Of a stretch of 10,653 nt of DNA, positions 5,620 through 10,653 are shown in pieces (positions within the stretch are counted from its first letter, which is position 1; each line of letters begins with the position of its first letter). Source of the stretch: an uncultured Eubacteriales bacterium. Lineage in GTDB: Bacteria > Bacillota > Clostridia > Oscillospirales > Oscillospiraceae. The notes beneath the pieces were generated by a model. The model made no database searches. It had not been told where the DNA came from and saw only the letters and a program-made list of their open reading frames with translations. The position numbers and the translations under genes were made by a program. The stretch covers positions 1-10,653 of the forward strand of contig UQQF01000062.1 in assembly GCA_900543085.1 (NCBI GenBank). Direction: 5' to 3'.

Positions 5620-6513
5620 TCAGCAGATAATTTTTACTGCCCGGCGGTTGTTCGTGATGGTCAGCTCGGTCACGGTGCCGCCGGGTTCGCCGTCGCGCGT
5701 GAAGGTCATGGGCTTTTCAAACTCAAAGTGCACTTTGGACGAGCGCAGTATTTTCAGCGCCGGACCGTTCAGGTTCTTGCTGACGGCCTGGCTCATGAGC
5801 GCGTTCAGCTCGGAGAGGTTGCCGGGGTTTTTGACCAGGGAGACTTCAAAGAGCCCGTCGTCCAGGCTCACGATCTCCGGGTCGAGCTTTACAAGCCCGG
5901 CCACGGACAGCGAGTTCGTGACGCCGCCGAAGATGAAGTCGTCCTCCTCCACCGTGCCGTCGTCCAGCTCCACGCGGCAGCGGCAGTGCGGCAGACGGGT
6001 GAGGCGGTTCATGCCCTCGAGGATGTACGCCAGGTGCCCTAGCGCCTGCTTGTTCTGCTGCGGCGTCTCGTAGCTGACGTCGGTGAACGCTCCGAACGCG
6101 GCGACATAGGTGAAGTAACGGCCGTTCCCCAGACCGCCGATGTCCCAGGCCTTCTCCTCGCCGCCGGCTATGCGGCGGGCGCAGGCGGGACTGTCGCCCT
6201 TGGGCAGACGCAGCGTGGTGGCCACGTCGTTCGCCGTGCCGAGCGGGAAGTAGCCTATGGGAGGGCGCGCCTCGGCGGGGAGGCTCATAAGCCCCTCCAC
6301 GACGTCGGAGAGCGTGCCGTCGCCGCCCATGCAGCAGACGAGGTCGTACCCGGCGCTTCCGGCCGCCAGCTCTACCGCCTCACCCGCGTGGGTGGTGAAG
6401 CGCACGGTGGGCACGTACCCGGCCGAGTGCAGGACGTGCAGCGCCTCGCCGAGGCCGTTTTTATATGTTCCGCGTCCGGCGACGGGGTTTATGATAAGCA
6501 GCAAACTCCTCAT
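5620..6513 (-). CDS. Diacylglycerol kinase-family lipid kinase (DagK/YegS type)
   Basis: A protein of 297 residues with the diacylglycerol kinase catalytic domain. Motifs: IINPVAGRG (7-15), MGGDGTLSDVV (62-72) with the catalytic GGDGT, and PLGTANDVA (90-98), all diagnostic of the soluble DagK/YegS/LCB5 family, which phosphorylates lipid alcohols such as diacylglycerol using ATP. The C-terminal half has the expected SLDDGLFEV and FTRDGEP elements. The start is taken as ATG at 6513, with GTGAGG eight bases upstream; an in-frame GTG at 6522 would add three residues. Either start lies within 10 bases of the cysK stop, and the cysK TGA overlaps the ribosome binding site, suggesting translational coupling. 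In Gram-positive bacteria DagK recycles diacylglycerol released by lipoteichoic acid synthesis; whether that is its role here, rather than another lipid, is inference. Confidence 0.9.
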   Translation of the reverse strand: MRSLLLIINPVAGRGTYKNGLGEALHVLHSAGYVPTVRFTTHAGEAVELAAGSAGYDLVCCMGGDGTLSDVVEGLMSLPAEARPPIGYFPLGTANDVATTLRLPKGDSPACARRIAGGEEKAWDIGGLGNGRYFTYVAAFGAFTDVSYETPQQNKQALGHLAYILEGMNRLTRLPHCRCRVELDDGTVEEDDFIFGGVTNSLSVAGLVKLDPEIVSLDDGLFEVSLVKNPGNLSELNALMSQAVSKNLNGPALKILRSSKVHFEFEKPMTFTRDGEPGGTVTELTITNNRRAVKIIC

Positions 6514-6523
6514 GCGCGGCACC

Positions 6524-7432
6524 TCACATCACGCTCAGGTACCGCTCGCCCGTGTCGGGCAGGAGGCAGACGACCAGCTTCCCGGCGAACTCGCTCCGCG
6601 CGGCGACGGCTTTGGCGGCCCAGGCCGCGGCGCCGGAGCTGATGCCGCAGAGCAGACCCTCGGTCGTGGCCAGGGCGCGCATGGCGTCCAGAGCCGCGTC
6701 GTCGGGCACGGTGATGATCTCGTCATATATAGATGTGTCGAGCGCACCGGGCACAAAGTTGGCGCCTATGCCCTGGATGGCGTGGGGGCCTGCGTGCCCC
6801 TCGCTGAGCATCGGCGAGGCCGCCGGCTCCACGGCGATGATGCGCACGTCGGGGTTTTGCTCCTTGAGGTAGCGGCCGACGCCGCTGATGGTGCCGCCGG
6901 TGCCGACGCCCGCGACAAAGGCGGCGACTTGACCGTCGGTGTCGCGCCAGATCTCCGGTCCCGTGGCGGCGTAGTGCGCGGCGGGGTTGGCGGGATTTTC
7001 AAACTGGCCGGCTATTATGCTGCCGGGGTTGGCAGCGTGCAGCTCCTCGGCCTTAGCGACTGCTCCGGCCATGCCGGCGGAGCCGGGGGTCAGGACTATC
7101 TCCGCGCCGTAGGCGGCTATGAGCTTGATGCGCTCCACGCTCATGGAGTCGGGCATGACTATGACGGCCTTGTACCCCATCACCGCCGCGAGCGCGGCGA
7201 TGCCGATGCCGGTGTTGCCGCTGGTCGGCTCTATTATCATGCCGCCGGGGGCGAGGGAGCCGTCGGCCTCGGCCGCGCGGATCATGGACAGCGCGGCTCT
7301 GTCCTTCGCGCTGCCGGTGGGGTTCGTGCGCTCGAGCTTGGCGGCGAGCCTGACTCCGGGGGCGAAGCGCTTGAGGCTCATGAGCGGGGTGGAGCCTATG
7401 AGCTCGGTTATATCGTTGAAGATGCGTGACAT
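6524..7432 (-). CDS. cysK: O-acetylserine sulfhydrylase (cysteine synthase A)
   Basis: A protein of 302 residues that makes L-cysteine from O-acetylserine and sulfide, using pyridoxal phosphate. The ATG at 7432 is eight bases after GGAGGA (complement of 7441-7446); an upstream in-frame ATG at 7450 would include that site and is rejected. The Schiff-base lysine is K43 in NPTGSAKDR; the substrate loop is EPTSGNTGIG (SGNTG at 71-75); the phosphate-binding loop is GVGTGGT (175-181); GISSG (263-267) and the C-terminal PDTGERYLS complete the fold-type II set. Length fits CysK (about 300-310), and there is no CBS domain of the cystathionine synthase kind. It is first in a two-gene operon with the lipid kinase and divergent from asnS. 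No T-box or riboswitch fits in its short leader (about 44 bases). Confidence 0.95.
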   Translation of the reverse strand: MSRIFNDITELIGSTPLMSLKRFAPGVRLAAKLERTNPTGSAKDRAALSMIRAAEADGSLAPGGMIIEPTSGNTGIGIAALAAVMGYKAVIVMPDSMSVERIKLIAAYGAEIVLTPGSAGMAGAVAKAEELHAANPGSIIAGQFENPANPAAHYAATGPEIWRDTDGQVAAFVAGVGTGGTISGVGRYLKEQNPDVRIIAVEPAASPMLSEGHAGPHAIQGIGANFVPGALDTSIYDEIITVPDDAALDAMRALATTEGLLCGISSGAAAWAAKAVAARSEFAGKLVVCLLPDTGERYLSVM

Positions 7433-7461
7433 AATAAAGTTCCTCCACAAGTGAAAAAACG

Positions 7462-7511
7462 TTGAAATATCCTTGCGTAATGATTATAATACCAGAGTAC
7501 AGCATATGTAA
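7462..7511. promoter_or_regulatory. Overlapping divergent promoters for cysK (-) and asnS (+) sharing one -10 octamer
   Basis: On the + strand TTGAAA (7462-7467), a 17-base spacer and TATAAT (7485-7490) form a near-consensus promoter aimed at asnS. On the - strand TTACAT (complement of 7506-7511), also 17 bases, and TATAAT (complement of 7483-7488) form a promoter aimed at cysK. Both -10 boxes lie in the self-complementary octamer ATTATAAT at 7483-7490, so RNA polymerase could bind in only one direction at a time. The asnS leader would be about 88 bases and includes a modest hairpin (7499-7530: ACAGC/GCTGT outside, ATGT/ACAT inside); no T-box motif is seen in it. Confidence 0.7.
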
Positions 7512-7584
7512 ATACACATCAGAGCGCTGTAAAGAGAATTTAAAGTTTGTCCACGATTGCGCGGACATCAGGGGGTATACTACC

Positions 7585-8979
<1,395 letters not shown>

Positions 8980-9002
8980 TTTATCGATATTGTTTGTGCA
9001 CT

Positions 9003-9035
9003 GCGCAGTCCGGTTTTCCGGACTGCGCCTTTTTT
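9003..9035 (+). terminator. Intrinsic terminator of asnS
   Basis: GCGCAGTCCGG (9003-9013) pairs perfectly with 9018-9028 around a TTTT loop, followed by C and six T (9030-9035). A textbook rho-independent terminator 24 bases after the asnS stop, separating it from the pst operon. Confidence 0.93.
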
Positions 9036-9125
9036 GTGTGCGCTTGCCTTCGCCTATTTAAAGTGCGGCTGATTTCACCGGGATTTTTGCCGCCGCCCGC
9101 GAAAATAAACACAAAACGGCGCAAC

Positions 9126-9178
9126 TTTACACAGATTTAACACGGCGCGGCTTTTCCATTTTACACGCCGCCTATAGT
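9126..9178 (+). promoter_or_regulatory. Candidate PhoP box and promoter of the pst operon
   Basis: TTTACA (9126-9131) and TTAACA (9137-9142) are direct repeats spaced 11 bases start to start, the arrangement of the Gram-positive PhoP box (TTNACA, five bases, TTNACA). A third TTTACA lies at 9160-9165, about two helical turns on. TATAGT (9173-9178) is a plausible -10 box with no good -35 partner, as expected of an activator-dependent promoter. If correct, pst would be switched on by phosphate starvation through PhoPR. The consensus is from Bacillus and this organism may differ. Confidence 0.5.
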
Positions 9179-9187
9179 TTATAGGAT

Positions 9188-9203
9188 GTCAGCGGGAGCT
9201 GAC
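9188..9203 (+). other. Short leader hairpin upstream of pstS
   Basis: GTCAGC (9188-9193) and GCTGAC (9198-9203) form a perfect 6-bp stem closed by a GGGA tetraloop, near the predicted 5' end of the pst transcript. It could stabilise the mRNA 5' end. No known riboswitch is recognised in the remaining leader (to 9267). Confidence 0.4.
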
Positions 9204-9267
9204 CCCACACATGAACACGTTTCTTACATAGGAACGAAGAATTTCTGTTGAAGGAGAAAATGGAAAG

Positions 9268-10149
9268 ATGAAAAAGACTCTCGCCATAGTGCTCTCCCTC
9301 GTGCTCTGCATCGGCCTGCTGGCCGCCTGCGGCGAAGCTGAAAGCACTCCTACCACTGATCCGACTGCCGACACCACCGAGCCTGCTGCCACCGAGCCCG
9401 CTGCTACCGAGATCTCCGGCAACGTCGCCGCCAACGGCTCCACCTCCATGGAGGCCGTCATCCTCGGCCTGCAGGAAGGCTTCAAGAGCGTCCAGCCCGG
9501 CGTTGAAATCGGCTACACCGGCAGCGGCTCCGGCGCCGGCATCACCGGCGTGCTCGAGGGCACCTGCGACCTCGGCCTGAGCAGCCGTGCTCTGACCGAC
9601 GACGAGAAGGCTCAGGGCGCTGTTGAGAACATCATCGCCAAGGACGGCGTCGCCGTCATCGTCAACCCCGAGAACCCCGTGACCGACCTCACCACCGAGC
9701 AGGTCGCCCAGATCTACACCGGCGAGATCACCAACTGGAGCGAGCTGGGCGGCAACGACGCCCCCATCGCCGTCCTCGGCCGCGACGCCGCTTCCGGCAC
9801 CCGCGGAGCCTTTGAGGAGATCCTCGGCATCGAGGACCAGTGCGTGTACCTGAACGAGTACGCCTCCACCGGCGACGTCGTCGGCAACGTGGCCTCCAAC
9901 CCGAACGCCATCGGCTACGCCAGCCTCTCCGCTGTCGATGAGACCGTCACCGCCGTCGCCATCAACGGCGTGGTTCCCACCGAGGAGACCGTCGCGGACG
10001 GCACCTTCGCCATCCAGCGTCCCTTCGTCATCGTGACCGTCGAGGGCACCGAGCTGAGCCCGGCCGCGCAGGCCTTCCTCGACTACGCCATGAGCGCCGA
10101 GGCCGCCCCGGTCATCGAGGCCGCAGGCGTCGTCCCCGCGAACGGCTGA
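9268..10149 (+). CDS. pstS: Phosphate ABC transporter substrate-binding lipoprotein
   Basis: A protein of 293 residues that captures phosphate outside the membrane for the PstCAB importer. The ATG at 9268 follows AAGGAG (9251-9256). The N-terminus is a lipoprotein signal (MKK, hydrophobic stretch, lipobox LAAC at 18-21), so C21 would be lipidated and anchored. A Thr/Pro/Glu/Ala-rich linker (about 24-48, with TEPAATEPAATE) leads to the binding domain. Phosphate-contact motifs: NGSTSM (56-61), TGSGSGAG (84-91), the dual Asp/Ser-type segment DLGLSSRAL (101-109) and RDAASGTRGAFE (172-183). Isoleucine is coded almost only by ATC here, unlike the ATA-rich neighbours, which suggests high expression. 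The gene is first in its operon, followed by two hairpins and pstC. Confidence 0.95.
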   Translation: MKKTLAIVLSLVLCIGLLAACGEAESTPTTDPTADTTEPAATEPAATEISGNVAANGSTSMEAVILGLQEGFKSVQPGVEIGYTGSGSGAGITGVLEGTCDLGLSSRALTDDEKAQGAVENIIAKDGVAVIVNPENPVTDLTTEQVAQIYTGEITNWSELGGNDAPIAVLGRDAASGTRGAFEEILGIEDQCVYLNEYASTGDVVGNVASNPNAIGYASLSAVDETVTAVAINGVVPTEETVADGTFAIQRPFVIVTVEGTELSPAAQAFLDYAMSAEAAPVIEAAGVVPANG

Positions 10150-10166
10150 GTCCAAAGAATTCTAAC

Positions 10167-10201
10167 GGCAATGACCCCCACACTTCTGGGGGTCTATTGC
10201 C
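10167..10201 (+). other. Intercistronic hairpin 1 between pstS and pstC
   Basis: GGCAAT (10167-10172) and GACCCCC (10173-10179) pair with GGGGGTC (10188-10194) and ATTGCC (10196-10201), a 13-bp stem with one bulged T and an 8-base loop. No T-run follows, so it is more likely an mRNA-protecting or partial termination structure keeping pstS transcripts in excess over the permease genes. Confidence 0.65.
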
Positions 10202-10209
10202 CTGTTTGA

Positions 10210-10268
10210 GGGGTGTGTCTGACAGGCGCACAGGTGGGCGCCGTCTGCGCGTCTGTCAGATCCACCCC
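10210..10268 (+). other. Intercistronic hairpin 2 between pstS and pstC
   Basis: A longer stem: GGGGTG (10210-10215) with CACCCC (10263-10268), a small internal loop, TCTGACAG (10218-10225) with CTGTCAGA (10253-10260), and further imperfect GC-rich pairing inside. No T-run follows. Together with hairpin 1 it fills most of the 170-base gap before pstC and ends about 50 bases before its start codon. Confidence 0.6.
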
Positions 10269-10319
10269 GAGGAAAGGGGTATAAGCTTGAACCAGATTAC
10301 TACGAAAGGAAAGAGAGCC

Positions 10320-10653
10320 ATGAAGGCCAAGGCCGAGACAAAGAAGCTCGAAGCCGAGAAGCTCGAGGTGGAAGCGGCCGCTGCAGCCGGGGAGCATATA
10401 GAGTCCAAGAGGGGGCTCAAGGACACGCTGGAGTTTGTCATGAAGGCCGTCTTCCTGATATGCGGCCTCGTGGCCATCGGCTTTGTCATCGTCATATCCA
10501 TTTACCTCATCGTCTCCGGCATACCCGCCATACGCGAGGTCGGATTGTGGAACTTCCTCTCCGGCACAGACTGGCACCCCAACTACAAGACGGACCCTGC
10601 CTACGGCATCCTGCCCATGATACTCACCAGCATCTACGGCACCTGCGGCGCGA
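10320..10653 (+). CDS. pstC: Phosphate ABC transporter permease PstC (5' part)
   Basis: The first 111 codons of a permease, cut by the window end. The ATG at 10320 lies nine bases after AAGGA (10306-10310); an in-frame TTG at 10287 would add 11 residues and cannot be excluded. The first 35 or so residues are charged and Lys/Glu/Ala-rich (KKLEAEKLEVEAAAAAG), a probable cytoplasmic helical extension. A membrane segment follows at about 43-66 (VFLICGLVAIGFVIVISIYLIVSG), then IPAIREVGLWNFLSGTDWHP and YGILPMILTSIYGT, which matches the start of PstC/PstA-type permeases (FL-G-W-P, YGI-P). It would pair with PstA, with PstB as the ATPase, downstream. PstC rather than PstA is chosen because it directly follows pstS. 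Confidence 0.9.
   Translation, partial: MKAKAETKKLEAEKLEVEAAAAAGEHIESKRGLKDTLEFVMKAVFLICGLVAIGFVIVISIYLIVSGIPAIREVGLWNFLSGTDWHPNYKTDPAYGILPMILTSIYGTCGA

Noticed and set aside
6257..7429. A 390-residue open frame on the plus strand, antisense to cysK and the lipid kinase
   Set aside because: Shadow of two clear genes; composition is Gly/Ala/Arg-rich and low in recognisable motifs.
7433..7584. T-box or riboswitch in the cysK or asnS leader
   Set aside because: The cysK leader is too short, and the asnS leader has no T-box antiterminator sequence or terminator; only a modest hairpin is seen.

Overview
The window looks like chromosome of a GC-rich, low-oxygen Firmicute, probably of the gut Clostridia (Oscillospirales-like). 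This is inferred from strong AAGGAGG-type ribosome binding sites, GC-rich codons combined with frequent ATA (Ile), an acetoin dehydrogenase gene order known from clostridia, and sigma-A type promoters. No rRNA or marker gene is present to fix the taxon.

Positions 1-5016 (+ strand) hold the 3' part of an acetoin/2-oxo acid dehydrogenase operon: the end of acoB (E1 beta), acoX (NAD-kinase-like), acoC (E2), acoL (E3 with its own lipoyl domain) and a small DUF6506-like gene. From acoX on, genes are separated by 10-12 bases and each has its own Shine-Dalgarno site. Between acoB and acoX, however, lie about 500 non-coding bases: a perfect palindrome with a nearby T-run, a second hairpin, and a large imperfect inverted repeat of roughly 380 bp that resembles a MITE-like insertion or structured element. 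E1, E2 and E3 would form one complex that oxidatively cleaves acetoin to acetaldehyde plus acetyl-CoA; the X and DUF6506 proteins have no established role in it.

Positions 5017-5473 contain no credible gene. They hold a hairpin at the operon end and an A-B-A-B-A array of palindromic repeats with a period of about 130 bp. On the minus strand next to it is an initiator tRNA-Met with encoded CCA, its own promoter and terminator, and an apparent one-base excess in the T-stem.

Positions 5620-7432 (- strand) are a two-gene cysK-lipid kinase operon: O-acetylserine sulfhydrylase, then a DagK/YegS-type lipid kinase starting 10 bases after the cysK stop. asnS (asparaginyl-tRNA synthetase, + strand, 7585-8979) is divergent from cysK; the two predicted promoters share one self-complementary ATTATAAT box. 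asnS ends in a textbook intrinsic terminator.

From 9126 to the window end is a phosphate-uptake (pst) operon: a candidate PhoP box, pstS (phosphate-binding lipoprotein), two intercistronic hairpins, and the start of pstC (permease), cut by the window edge. The most unusual features are the non-coding ones: the 244-627 inverted repeat inside the aco operon, the 5079-5400 repeat array, the odd tRNA and the shared-box divergent promoter.
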